NCBI GenBank assembly: GCA_024408505.1
Contig: JAKSUZ010000001.1
Location: 96,898-160,897, forward strand
Length of the DNA stretch: 64,000 nt
DNA from: Bacilli bacterium
GTDB lineage: Bacteria; Bacillota_I; Bacilli_A; RFN20; CAG-826
Direction of reading: 5' to 3'
Under the pieces are notes generated by a model. It did no database searches. It saw nothing but the letters and a program-made list of their open reading frames with translations, and was not told where the DNA came from. Positions 26,233-35,526 of the stretch are shown here, one piece after another (positions within the stretch are counted from its first letter, which is position 1; every line of letters starts with the position of its first letter). Both the position numbers and the translations under genes were made by a program.

Positions 26233-27669
26233 TTAAGCGGTTTTAATTTTTCTTTCTTTTCTTTGCTTTTTGTTTCTAAAACGTAAAACAACAACCATTG
26301 TAATAGCTGTAATAATAATTGCGATTTCTACAACAAATAATACAATTGCCCAAGTCGGAAGTGACTCATGTTTAACCTCTTCCCACATTTTTAAAATAAG
26401 ATCGTTATTTTTTCCATAATCTTTCATAACCATCAACGAATCAGTTACTTCTTCTTTTGGAAATTGTGCGACTATTTGACGGTTTTCATATTTTGTATCA
26501 ATAGTTAATTCTTTGCCTTCGCCAAAAAAATAACTAACAGGATAAGTAGTAGCGCTGTTACTAGAAGTAGGAGCATATATATCATTGTAATAATTAAAAA
26601 CATCTTCACTAGCGATTGAAGAGGTATAACCAATTGCTTTTATATTTTCAATCGCGTTTTTTGAATCAGAAAGAAAATCTAAAAATTGATACGCTAATTC
26701 TTTATTCGCGTTCTTTTGCAATGTCCAGCAGTCAAACCAAAGGTTACTGCCCTCATCAGGAATAGAATAATAAAGCATTAAATTCTTTTCGCTTTCTGCG
26801 TTGTTTATTGCTTTAACTGCATCACCACTCCAAGCAGTATCAATACCAATTTTTTCTGTAACAATATCTTCTTTACCACTATCAACCTCAAAACCAAAGA
26901 TATTATCTCTTAGTTTTAAGAGATCGTTTTTAACTGCGTTAATATGTTCGTTAGCGTTACTATCATCTTCTCCGCCATAGTTAAATACGGTTTGTCTCTC
27001 TTCAATTGTTTTACTTTTGTCTTTAAAAAATTCACCATTAGAGTGAATAAGTCCAACTGCGTAGGTATCTCGCATTGAATCTTTAACCGAAATAGTTTTT
27101 TGAAAACGTGTATCCCAAAGCGAATCAAAAGTTCTCATATCTTTATCGATCATTTCTTTCGCATCAATTTTTCTTTCTTTGAATAAATAAAAATTAGGAT
27201 TATAGAGTAGCCCAAAGGTGCCCCACATGTAGCACATACTATAATCATCTAGATTATAATTATTGCCCCAAGTAATCGATTTTAAACGATTACGAATAAA
27301 CTTTGATGCATTAGTGTCATAATTTGGAATGTACTTATAATCCATTTTTTCTAGTAAATCTAAGTTCACTAGCTTTTGAACCATATAATCACTAGCGCAT
27401 ACTAAATCATATTTAGTCTTTCCAGTTTTTAAAGTATTAAACATGTTTTCCATCGTATCAAAGGTCTCATAAATCACTTTGACTCGTTGACCTTTTTCAT
27501 CCAGCATTTTCTTTTCAAACGCTTCGGTCATGCCTTCGGCAATATAATCTTCACTATTAAGAACTCTTAAATATGAAACGTTAGGATCATTTTGTGTACA
27601 AGAAAAAAGTAGAGGCGAGGTCATTAATAAAGTAGGAACGAGTAAAAGCGCTTTTTTAACGAACGCCAT
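26233..27669 (-). CDS. potD: Spermidine/putrescine-binding lipoprotein with C-terminal anchor
   Basis: Extracellular polyamine receptor of the PotABCD importer. Signal peptide with lipobox LLFSC, then a bilobed binding domain (RVLNSEDYIAEGM...VSDYMVQKL; DTAWSGDA block). 478 residues is longer than the ~350 usual, partly because the C-terminus adds a transmembrane helix (~440-463, WAIVLFVVEIAIIITAITM) and a Lys/Arg tail. It would therefore be anchored at both ends. Overlaps potC by 14 bp. Confidence 0.88.
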   Translation of the reverse strand: MAFVKKALLLVPTLLMTSPLLFSCTQNDPNVSYLRVLNSEDYIAEGMTEAFEKKMLDEKGQRVKVIYETFDTMENMFNTLKTGKTKYDLVCASDYMVQKLVNLDLLEKMDYKYIPNYDTNASKFIRNRLKSITWGNNYNLDDYSMCYMWGTFGLLYNPNFYLFKERKIDAKEMIDKDMRTFDSLWDTRFQKTISVKDSMRDTYAVGLIHSNGEFFKDKSKTIEERQTVFNYGGEDDSNANEHINAVKNDLLKLRDNIFGFEVDSGKEDIVTEKIGIDTAWSGDAVKAINNAESEKNLMLYYSIPDEGSNLWFDCWTLQKNANKELAYQFLDFLSDSKNAIENIKAIGYTSSIASEDVFNYYNDIYAPTSSNSATTYPVSYFFGEGKELTIDTKYENRQIVAQFPKEEVTDSLMVMKDYGKNNDLILKMWEEVKHESLPTWAIVLFVVEIAIIITAITMVVVLRFRNKKQRKERKIKTA

Positions 27670-28519
27670 TTTTCATTCTCCTTAATTTACGTTTAATGCC
27701 TGAGTTCCTAGCAAAATGATTACGATAAATTGTAATAACAATTATTGCAGTTAAAATAAGTAAGAAAAGAATGGTGGTTAACGCTCTAAGTTCAGGAGGA
27801 ATTGGCCCTTTCTTGATTTTGGCTTGCACTAAAGTAGATAATGTTTCAATTGATTTATCACCGCTTAACAATCCAGGCCCACGGAGGAAGGCGCTTACGA
27901 TAAAGTCATCAAGTGAAAGCGTCATTGAAAGTAAGAACCCACTAATTACTCCTGGAATAATTTGAGGGATAACTGCTTTAAATAAAGCAATCCTAGGCGT
28001 ACAGCCTAAATCCATTGCTGCTTCATATAAATTAGGATCCATTTGTTGTAGTTTTGGTTTTACTGATAAATACACAAATGGTAACGATAAACATACGTGT
28101 CCAATTAATAAAGTGAAGAAAGAGAAGATGGAAGTACGGAAAATATATGTTCCTAAGAACACGAATAAAACAGTTAATGATAATGCCATAACAATTTCAG
28201 CATTAACAACTGGAATTTGAGTCACGGCTTCAATCGCTCTTTTACTTCTCTTTTTACTATAGAAAGTGCCAATCGCACCTAAGGTGCCTAATAAAACTGA
28301 TACTATACTAGAAATTAGGGCAATGATGATGGTATTACCTAAAGCAACCATAATTTCATGACTTTGGAATAAACGTGGAAATAGATCAAATGAAAATCCA
28401 GTCCATACACCAATGTTCGCCGATTCGGTAAAGGAAAATACAACCAATAAAAGAATTGGTAAATACATCAAAAATAAAATGAGATAAATATAAATATTTG
28501 CAAATATTTTCTTTACCAT
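27656..28519 (-). CDS. potC: Polyamine ABC permease PotC
   Basis: 287 residues, six membrane helices, with the inner-membrane EAA loop for ATPase contact (LYEAAMDLGCTPRIALFKAVIPQIIPG). Homologous to PotC/YdcV importers. It overlaps potB by 7 bp and potD by 14 bp, showing tight coupling of the operon. Confidence 0.92.
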   Translation of the reverse strand: MVKKIFANIYIYLILFLMYLPILLLVVFSFTESANIGVWTGFSFDLFPRLFQSHEIMVALGNTIIIALISSIVSVLLGTLGAIGTFYSKKRSKRAIEAVTQIPVVNAEIVMALSLTVLFVFLGTYIFRTSIFSFFTLLIGHVCLSLPFVYLSVKPKLQQMDPNLYEAAMDLGCTPRIALFKAVIPQIIPGVISGFLLSMTLSLDDFIVSAFLRGPGLLSGDKSIETLSTLVQAKIKKGPIPPELRALTTILFLLILTAIIVITIYRNHFARNSGIKRKLRRMKNGVR

Positions 28520-29313
28520 GTTCCACCTCTTACTTCTGGCTCACGCGAAAAACGACGTGTCGCTAACATAGATAAGAAAATGATAATTAACATTATTAAG
28601 GCAAGGAAACTACCAGTATTCCATTGTGAGTTCGAAAATGAAATATAAATGGAATTACCAAAAAGAGTAATTTTTCCTTCGCTTAATGTATCGCTAATAA
28701 CATAGCTACTCATTGTCGGCATAAATACCATCGTAGCTGCACTAGCAACACCGGGTAATGATTGAGGAATAATATTCTTAATAAACACTTGAGTAGGCGT
28801 AGCGCCTAAATCACTCGCTGCTTCAATTTGACTCTTATCTAACTTAAGCATCGTTGTATATAAAGGTAAGATGGTAAAAGGTATGAAGTTATAGACCATA
28901 CCAATTAAAGTTGCAAGATATGGAGTTCTACCACCATTAACGCCTAACCAAGTTAATAAATCACGTGTGGCGCCGGTTCGTAAAACGAAGTTAATCCACA
29001 TCGGCATAATAAATAAAGTAATTAAAACTCCGTTACGATTAATCTTTTTATCAGCTAAAAAATAAGCTAAAGGATAAGCAATGATTAAACATAAGATAGT
29101 AGTTTGAAGAGCGATAAAAACCGAGTTAATTAATATCGACACCTTAGTAGGCGTTGAAAAGAAATCTATTAAAGCTTGTGCTGAAAAGAAACCATCTTTA
29201 TCCGTAAATGCATAAAAGATAATTAAAAGAATTGGCAAAAGAATAAATAAAATTAAAAAGATTACGTATGGTATACAAAGGTACTTTCTTTGAAACCTAA
29301 GCGTCCTCTTCAT
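28513..29313 (-). CDS. potB: Polyamine ABC permease PotB
   Basis: 266 residues with six helices and the EAA motif IEAASDLGATPTQVFIKNIIPQSLPG. N-terminal RKYLCIPYVIFLILFILLP is typical PotB. Overlaps the potA end by 17 bp. Confidence 0.92.
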   Translation of the reverse strand: MKRTLRFQRKYLCIPYVIFLILFILLPILLIIFYAFTDKDGFFSAQALIDFFSTPTKVSILINSVFIALQTTILCLIIAYPLAYFLADKKINRNGVLITLFIMPMWINFVLRTGATRDLLTWLGVNGGRTPYLATLIGMVYNFIPFTILPLYTTMLKLDKSQIEAASDLGATPTQVFIKNIIPQSLPGVASAATMVFMPTMSSYVISDTLSEGKITLFGNSIYISFSNSQWNTGSFLALIMLIIIFLSMLATRRFSREPEVRGGTW

Positions 29314-30895
29314 ATTTCGAGATATCTCCTTTTAAACGGAGGTTTATATTTTCTTTTTTAACAATAATAGAAACAATGTCATTCACGTTCCATGAATCTT
29401 GAGTATCTAAGACATAGTCTTCTTCACTCGCGCTTCTTACTAATACTTGATAGTAATCGCCTTTCCAAATTGAGTTAATAACAACACCGTGTACTTCACT
29501 AGCATTAATATCATCGCTTAATTCAATATTTTTAATATCAATTTCAACTGCAACTGGCGCATCAGTTAAGTTATAGCGAACTCCGTTCTTAGTTAAATAA
29601 CCATCGCTATCAATTTTGCTACCAGGTAGTAATTGGGTTAAATCACAATCGAATTCATCATCACTCATTGCTACTTTATTATTCTTAGTAATGTAAGCAT
29701 CATAGAAAGCATTGATATTATATTGTTTCTTCATGATTTGAATATTTTGTGGATCAATTTTGATTGAAACGTGCGAATCAACTTTTAAATCACGTGTGTC
29801 ACGAACTTGTAATTCGCTCTTACCAACCACAACAATATATTCATAATGAACACCTTTAAAGATTTTACTTTTAATTGTCCCGATTAGATTTGTGGTTCTA
29901 GGTCCTAACAAGATAATATCTTCTGGACGCACCACAACATCAACGTTTTCGTTAATTTCAAAATCATCTACGCAGTCCCAAGTCCAGTTAAGGAAACGAA
30001 CACGTTTTTTATCAACCATGTTGGCGCTATAAATATTAGACTCACCAATAAAGTCAGCGACGAATGCGTTTTTTGGTTCGTTATAAATTTGTGTAGGCGT
30101 TCCAACTTGTTGGACCACGCCACCTTTCATAACAATCACTGTATCGCTCATTGTCAAAGCTTCTTCTTGATCATGTGTAACATAAATAAAAGTAATACCT
30201 AATTTTTTATGCATTTCTTTTAATTCGATTTGCATTTCTTTTCTCATCTTTAAATCAAGGGCACCAAGCGGTTCATCAAGAAGAAGAATTTCTGGTTCAT
30301 TCACAATCGCTCGCGCAATTGCTACACGTTGTTGCTGACCACCACTAAGAGTATCAATTGAACGATCTTCCAAATCTTCTAGATCAACAATCTTTAATGC
30401 TCGCGCAACTTTTTGATCAATTACTTTTGGCGGAAGATGTTTCATCTTCGTAACTTCTTTTAATAAAGTCGGCTGCTTACTAAATAAATTTTTAACAAAA
30501 TCCGAAAATTTAATTTCGTTTCTTTTTCTCCAATAATCAAAAAAGCTAATTCTCTTTTTAACTTGGATTGGGGTCTTCTTCAATTTAAGACCGAACGCGA
30601 CATTATCGTAAACATCAAGATGAGGGAATAACGCATAGCGTTGGAATACGGTATTAATTGGTCTTTTATAGGGCGGAAGATTTGTTACGTCCTTTCCGTT
30701 TAATAAAACACGACCCTTGGTTGGGATTTCAAAACCGGAGATCATTCTTAAAGTTGTAGTCTTACCACAACCACTAGGACCTAAGAAAGTAACAAACTCT
30801 CCTTTCTTAATTGAAAGGTTAAAATCATCAACGATTAAACTATCGCCAAATGATTTGTTTAAATGCTCTAAAGTAATTATGAAATTATCTTCCAT
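29297..30895 (-). CDS. potA: Polyamine importer ATPase PotA, enlarged
   Basis: 532 residues, against about 370 for E. coli PotA. Walker A GPSGCGKTTT (39-48), Q-loop VFQRYALF, signature LSGGQQQR (183-190), Walker B LLLDEPLGALD. Two additions stand out. One is an insert of roughly 45 residues between Q-loop and signature (~106-155, basic and aromatic: KKRISFFDYWRKRNEIKFSDF). The other is a long C-terminal region (~310-532) with more than one TOBE-like regulatory unit. The Mycoplasma PotA I know is similarly oversized, supporting a Mollicutes link. First gene of potABCD, with a palindrome over its -10. Confidence 0.92.
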   Translation of the reverse strand: MEDNFIITLEHLNKSFGDSLIVDDFNLSIKKGEFVTFLGPSGCGKTTTLRMISGFEIPTKGRVLLNGKDVTNLPPYKRPINTVFQRYALFPHLDVYDNVAFGLKLKKTPIQVKKRISFFDYWRKRNEIKFSDFVKNLFSKQPTLLKEVTKMKHLPPKVIDQKVARALKIVDLEDLEDRSIDTLSGGQQQRVAIARAIVNEPEILLLDEPLGALDLKMRKEMQIELKEMHKKLGITFIYVTHDQEEALTMSDTVIVMKGGVVQQVGTPTQIYNEPKNAFVADFIGESNIYSANMVDKKRVRFLNWTWDCVDDFEINENVDVVVRPEDIILLGPRTTNLIGTIKSKIFKGVHYEYIVVVGKSELQVRDTRDLKVDSHVSIKIDPQNIQIMKKQYNINAFYDAYITKNNKVAMSDDEFDCDLTQLLPGSKIDSDGYLTKNGVRYNLTDAPVAVEIDIKNIELSDDINASEVHGVVINSIWKGDYYQVLVRSASEEDYVLDTQDSWNVNDIVSIIVKKENINLRLKGDISKYEEDA

Positions 30896-30903
30896 ATTAT
30901 CTC

Positions 30904-30922
30904 TCGTAGATTATATCTACGA
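30904..30922 (-). promoter_or_regulatory. Palindromic operator over the potA -10
   Basis: Perfect 19-bp inverted repeat TCGTAGA-TATAAT-CTACGA on the minus strand, with the -10 hexamer (30910-30915) at its centre and eight bases between it and the potA ATG. A repressor bound here would block RNA polymerase. As RNA it could instead make a hairpin just upstream of the GAGAGA ribosome site. Confidence 0.6.
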
Positions 30923-30980
30923 AAAAGAATATATATTAAAAAAATAAAAATACAACAATTTTTTTCAATATTTTTAATTT

Positions 30981-32243
30981 TTAATTTTTCTTAGTTAAAC
31001 GTTTTATAACTTTCTCAGCGTTTTGATAAATCTTTTTTATATCTTCGCTAAGATAAAATTTATGCTTATAATATAAAATTTTTCCATCGATCATTGTCAT
31101 CATAACGTTAGATTTACTAGCGCTATAAACAAGATTATTAATAACACTATGAGATGGCCTCATATTAGGAGCGTGAAGATCAATCATAATAATGTCGGCT
31201 AATTTTCCTTTAGCTAATACATCACAATTATTTAAGTTCATAAAATGAGCGCTATTAACCGTTGCCATTTTTAAAACGTCGAACGTTTTTAAACTAGCCG
31301 GATTATTTTCACGATATTTACTTAGTAAGATTACTAACTGCATTTCCTTAAACATATCTAGGGAATTATTACTACCTGCTCCATCAGTGCCGACTGCAAC
31401 CATAATATCTTTTTGTGTCAATTCTTTGATAGGGGCAATTCCGTTAGCAAGTTTTAAATTAGAAATTGGACAAGTGCATATTGCAACATTATGTTGTTTA
31501 AGAATTTTCATATCGTTTTTACTTAAATGAACACCATGAAAAATTCCACCACCATAATCAAATATCCCGAATTTATTTAAATATTCAACTGGAGTAAGCT
31601 TATAAGTTTTCTTTCTATCTTCTACTTCTTTTTTTGATTCACTGCAGTGCATGTATAAAGGCGCTTTAAATTGATGGGAAACTTTACTAACCGCTTTTAA
31701 TTCATCATCACTCATTGTGTAATCGGCATGGAATCCTAATTCCATTTTGACAAGATTGTTATCTTTATGACTATCTCTATATTGTTTAGCGATTCGTTCA
31801 ACGCTTGATTTCATTGGAATTAAAACAATAGAAGTGCGCATCCCAAATTCTTCGCTCGCTTTTTTAATTTCATTAATAAAAAAGTACATATCAAAATTAG
31901 CGGTAATCCCGCTTTCGAGATATTCAAGATACGCTAGCTTGGATAAATGATAAATATCATTTTTTTGAAATTTGGCTTCAATTGGGAACATATATTTTTT
32001 TAACCAGGTATCAAGTGAAACGTCTTCAACTAGTCCGCGTGCGAACACCATTGCAGAATGCGCGTGCGCGTTTTTAAATCCGGGCATCAAAAGATTGCCT
32101 TCGCAATCAATCACGCGATCGGCTTTCACATTTATTTTTTGAGCAATCTGCGCAATTTTATTACCGTCAACAAGTATTTCCCCATCAAGGATGTTTTGAC
32201 TTCTCAGCGTTAAGATTTTTGCGTTTTTTAATAATATTTTCAT
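30981..32243 (-). CDS. Amidohydrolase, SAH/MTA-deaminase-like
   Basis: 420 residues of the metal-dependent amidohydrolase superfamily. First metal site AHAHSA (His-x-His), Glu/His residues in GFHADYTMS and GVHLS, and Asp in VGTDGAGSNNSLDMFKE. This pattern matches the deaminases of 5'-methylthioadenosine/S-adenosylhomocysteine and related guanine or chlorohydrolase enzymes. Cytosolic. Exact substrate cannot be fixed. It follows an acyl-AMP ligase by 7 bp. About 85 bp without a recognisable terminator separate it from potA. Confidence 0.85.
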   Translation of the reverse strand: MKILLKNAKILTLRSQNILDGEILVDGNKIAQIAQKINVKADRVIDCEGNLLMPGFKNAHAHSAMVFARGLVEDVSLDTWLKKYMFPIEAKFQKNDIYHLSKLAYLEYLESGITANFDMYFFINEIKKASEEFGMRTSIVLIPMKSSVERIAKQYRDSHKDNNLVKMELGFHADYTMSDDELKAVSKVSHQFKAPLYMHCSESKKEVEDRKKTYKLTPVEYLNKFGIFDYGGGIFHGVHLSKNDMKILKQHNVAICTCPISNLKLANGIAPIKELTQKDIMVAVGTDGAGSNNSLDMFKEMQLVILLSKYRENNPASLKTFDVLKMATVNSAHFMNLNNCDVLAKGKLADIIMIDLHAPNMRPSHSVINNLVYSASKSNVMMTMIDGKILYYKHKFYLSEDIKKIYQNAEKVIKRLTKKN

Positions 32244-32250
32244 AAAGCCC

Positions 32251-33840
32251 TCAATCGTCTTTTAATTGTTTTTCGTCTATCTTACCAACCAAAGTTTTTG
32301 GAAGCGCGTCTTTATAAATTATCTTTTTTGGTAAAGCGTATACGCTAAACTTATTTTCAATAATGCTTCTAAATTCTTGATCATAATTATCCTTTTCTTT
32401 GTTTTTCTTATCAAGGACTACATAAAGATTGATGACACTACCATGTTTAGCATCTTTCACTCCTTTTGCGTAACACTCATATACATACGGAAGCTTATCT
32501 AATTCGTTTTCAATTTGTTTTGGAAAAATATTAATTCCATTAACTTTAATAATGCGTTTTAAACGTTGAGCAAAATAAACATAGCCATCTTTATCGACTT
32601 TACCATAGTCACCGGTTTTTACCCATTTTTGTTTCTTTTTATTTATAAAAAATGGATTATTTATTTTACTTTCAAAACGATATCCATTCATTAATGTATC
32701 GCCACGGACATAAAGTTCTCCAAAAGTATTAGGTTTTAATTCTTTGCCATTATCAAATGCTTTTGTTTCAGTAAACGGTATCGCGCGCCCAACCGAGCCT
32801 TTGCGATGATGCGGATGTGTATTAACAGTGCAGACAGTAACTGTTTCAGTTAGACCATATCCTTCATACAAACGCGCACGAGCTTTGCCTTCTTGCATGC
32901 GTTTATCAAAACGCTCAATTAGTGACTCGTTTACAAAATCTCCACCAACAAAAGCGTTATGAATACGAGATACATTCTTACCACAAAAATGCTTATTGTG
33001 TAAAAGCGCTTCGTATAAGATTGGAACTCCAATAATTGTTTGTAGTTGGCCACGCTTCAAATATCTAATAACTTCTTTTGTACTAAATTTTGGCATTAAA
33101 ACATTAAACGCTCCAAACATGAGGGATGCATGTATACCCATACATAAACCAAAGCCATGGAACATCGGTAGAACCGATAACATTCCAAGACGCTTAGGCG
33201 ATTTTTCATCAAGAATTATTAAACCAGAAACCGCAAGGGCATTTAACGAAAAACTAGAAAGCGCGATTGTTTTAGGTTCACCAGTTGTGCCACCACTATG
33301 TAAATAAAAACTATCCTTTTTATAATCATGATCTGCATCAGTATAAATATTAGTTGTGCAAAGCTTATGGGCATAAGGTTCTTTAATACTTTTTTGGCAT
33401 TTAAAGCGATAAGCCGTTTTAAGGAATATATTTAATTCATCAACTGGCGAAACGGCATAAATTGTAATGCCCAACTTCTTTAAGTTAAGTAAATTGTTTA
33501 CATTGCTATCTAAAGCAAAAAGGACCTTACTTTTAGTTTTGCGCATAATGCCAGAAAGTTGCTCTTCTTTCATCAAAGGATGAATTAAGTTTGCAATAGC
33601 GCCGATTTGATTAACGGCGTAAAGCAAATAAACTGCCATCGGGACATTTGGCAACATGATAGTAATAACATCATCTTTTTTATAGCCTAGTTTATTCAAA
33701 CTATAAGCTAAAGCGTTTACTTTCTTTAATACATGACGATAAGTAAAATAGCGACCTTTATAGACTAGAGCTACTTCATCTAGGTTTGCTTTAGCGCAAT
33801 TAGAAAGCGCTTCATATATCGTCTGATTTTTATTTGGCAT
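32251..33840 (-). CDS. AMP-forming acyl-CoA synthetase-like ligase
   Basis: 529 residues of the ANL adenylating family. Core P-loop LHSGGTTGEPKT (~186-197), A5 block YEGYGLTETV, A7/A8 GDYGKVDKDGYVYFAQR and RIIKVNGINIFP, and the catalytic Lys in LPKTLVGKID near the end. Substrate could be a fatty or other carboxylic acid. It sits between a membrane acetyltransferase-like gene (2 bp upstream) and the amidohydrolase; the three seem cotranscribed. Confidence 0.88.
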   Translation of the reverse strand: MPNKNQTIYEALSNCAKANLDEVALVYKGRYFTYRHVLKKVNALAYSLNKLGYKKDDVITIMLPNVPMAVYLLYAVNQIGAIANLIHPLMKEEQLSGIMRKTKSKVLFALDSNVNNLLNLKKLGITIYAVSPVDELNIFLKTAYRFKCQKSIKEPYAHKLCTTNIYTDADHDYKKDSFYLHSGGTTGEPKTIALSSFSLNALAVSGLIILDEKSPKRLGMLSVLPMFHGFGLCMGIHASLMFGAFNVLMPKFSTKEVIRYLKRGQLQTIIGVPILYEALLHNKHFCGKNVSRIHNAFVGGDFVNESLIERFDKRMQEGKARARLYEGYGLTETVTVCTVNTHPHHRKGSVGRAIPFTETKAFDNGKELKPNTFGELYVRGDTLMNGYRFESKINNPFFINKKKQKWVKTGDYGKVDKDGYVYFAQRLKRIIKVNGINIFPKQIENELDKLPYVYECYAKGVKDAKHGSVINLYVVLDKKNKEKDNYDQEFRSIIENKFSVYALPKKIIYKDALPKTLVGKIDEKQLKDD

Positions 33841-33842
33841 AT

Positions 33843-34781
33843 TTATAAGTTCAATGTATATCCTTTAGATAATAACACAATTCCTAGGATTGCTATAAGC
33901 AAAACCTGATGGAAAAGATAGAAAAATAACGAGTAGTGACCACTAAAGGTAATAACATTTTTTATGCCTTTGTAAGGCATGATGCCGCCATAATAAGCGA
34001 TTTTTCTACCAGTCGAAGCATCCTTAGTAGGTTTTTCTGGTAATGGTTTAAAGTATGACTTTCTTTCTTTATATAGAACTTCTCCAATAAACGAACCAAT
34101 AAATAAGAATCCTAAGTATGGGAAAAGTGGCATGTAATCATTGTATGGCCCGGTATCGTGGGCTTTACCAATTATAATTGCAATGAAATTTTGCCAATTA
34201 AGCGGTAAGCCTTCGGGTGGTCCTTGCCATTCCATATTCCAGCAATCAAACATTAAACCGATCGCGATAATCACTACGCCTAGGCCAAGTGCAATCCATT
34301 TAAAATCACTCTCGTGTTTAGGACATATTTTCTTAAATAAGAAACGAAGCAACCAATATATTAAAATCGAAACACCAAAACAAGTAATCGCTCCAAAGAA
34401 AACATAACCACCATCATTCATGATAATGCCCGCTACATAAAAACCAATACTAATTAGAATGCCAACGCCTAAAATAATTAGTCCGCGCTTTAAATTATTT
34501 CTTGAGAAATAACATGAGATACCACTGACTAAGAAGAATAAAGCTAAACAAAAAAAGCGGAATCCAACTCTCAATGGCCAATTCCAATAGTCGATTCCCA
34601 CCATTTGTAAATCATATAACTGATGCAATAAATTTGGATCGCTGGTAGTAAAAAATTGCGGTGCAATTTGCATGAAATCAAAAAAGAGATGGTCCACGGC
34701 TACAAACCAAATTAAAACGCCACGAATAAAATCGATTTCAATAATGCGATTTCGTTTTACTTTTTTCTCACGAGTTGGCAT
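33843..34781 (-). CDS. DUF1624/HGSNAT-like membrane acyltransferase
   Basis: 312 residues with about seven membrane helices. The start IIEIDFIRGVLIWFVAVDHLFFD matches the heparan-alpha-glucosaminide N-acetyltransferase catalytic (DUF1624) family, including the conserved Asp and His in helix 1. Such proteins are thought to carry acyl groups across the membrane to glycans. A palindrome (34786-34803) overlaps its -10. It precedes the acyl-AMP ligase by 2 bp, which could supply the acyl donor; that is inference. Confidence 0.78.
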   Translation of the reverse strand: MPTREKKVKRNRIIEIDFIRGVLIWFVAVDHLFFDFMQIAPQFFTTSDPNLLHQLYDLQMVGIDYWNWPLRVGFRFFCLALFFLVSGISCYFSRNNLKRGLIILGVGILISIGFYVAGIIMNDGGYVFFGAITCFGVSILIYWLLRFLFKKICPKHESDFKWIALGLGVVIIAIGLMFDCWNMEWQGPPEGLPLNWQNFIAIIIGKAHDTGPYNDYMPLFPYLGFLFIGSFIGEVLYKERKSYFKPLPEKPTKDASTGRKIAYYGGIMPYKGIKNVITFSGHYSLFFYLFHQVLLIAILGIVLLSKGYTLNL

Positions 34782-34785
34782 AAAT

Positions 34786-34803
34786 AATCTTATTTATAAG
34801 ATT
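34786..34803 (-). promoter_or_regulatory. Palindrome over the -10 of the DUF1624 operon
   Basis: Perfect inverted repeat AATCTTA-TTTA-TAAGATT. On the minus strand TATAAA lies at its centre and the ATG is four bases beyond the repeat. The design resembles the potA operator, though the arm sequence differs. Confidence 0.45.
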
Positions 34804-34832
34804 AAATAACTAATTTAATAAAAGCAACTATT

Positions 34833-35525
34833 TTAATAACCAAGGCCGCTTAATAATAAAGAAATCAATAAAATAAATTCACCGATAACTAAAGTTAAAA
34901 AATTAAGCCATAGGGAAAACGCTAGTGGAGAAATTTTGGGGCGGACATAGTTCATAGTTCCATCTTTGTTCTTACTTTCTTCTAAGCAATCCCAACGACT
35001 TAGTTTTGGGTTAATCGCCATTAATAAATTAAATCCCATTAAAGCAAAGGCGATTCCAGCCATTACTTTAAAAGCAATATGAGTATAAATCGACGTTAAA
35101 AAGAAAACTCCAATCATTCCCTCAGCCATCATTGTTAGTGTAATAGCTAATGTCGAATAAATTTTGAATTGCTTTAGATAAGTTGGGCGAATAAAGAATA
35201 AAACTAAATCCACTAACGCACTCGCAATAAAGAAAAAAGCAATCACTGTTGCATATGCAACATTAGACGCCCCACGGAACGAAGTTGCAAATAAAATTGG
35301 AAAGCCTACACAAAGAGCGAATAAGAAAATTAAGAAAAGACGAAAATAAGAAACAATCGTGATGTTCCTTTGATAATTTAATTCGAACGGAAAACGATTA
35401 CGAAATGAGAAACGAGTTTTCTCATTCGCATAATAGGTTGTTCGACCGGTAACAATAAATAAAATAACGGTTAAGAACAACACGATAATTAGGATGAGCG
35501 GAATTAAATAATTATATTGAATCAT
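34833..35525 (-). CDS. Unknown six-helix membrane protein
   Basis: 230 residues, about six hydrophobic helices (~6-28, 54-80, 92-112, 122-145, 150-167, 205-228). No family is recognised. A cytosolic loop (KTRFSFRNRFPFELNYQR) precedes helix two. Position is last in the gmk-priA-rlmN-prpC-prkC-rpe run, one base after rpe. Start is 34833-side stop to ATG at 35525. Confidence 0.55.
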   Translation of the reverse strand: MIQYNYLIPLILIIVLFLTVILFIVTGRTTYYANEKTRFSFRNRFPFELNYQRNITIVSYFRLFLIFLFALCVGFPILFATSFRGASNVAYATVIAFFFIASALVDLVLFFIRPTYLKQFKIYSTLAITLTMMAEGMIGVFFLTSIYTHIAFKVMAGIAFALMGFNLLMAINPKLSRWDCLEESKNKDGTMNYVRPKISPLAFSLWLNFLTLVIGEFILLISLLLSGLGY

Positions 35526-35526
35526 C

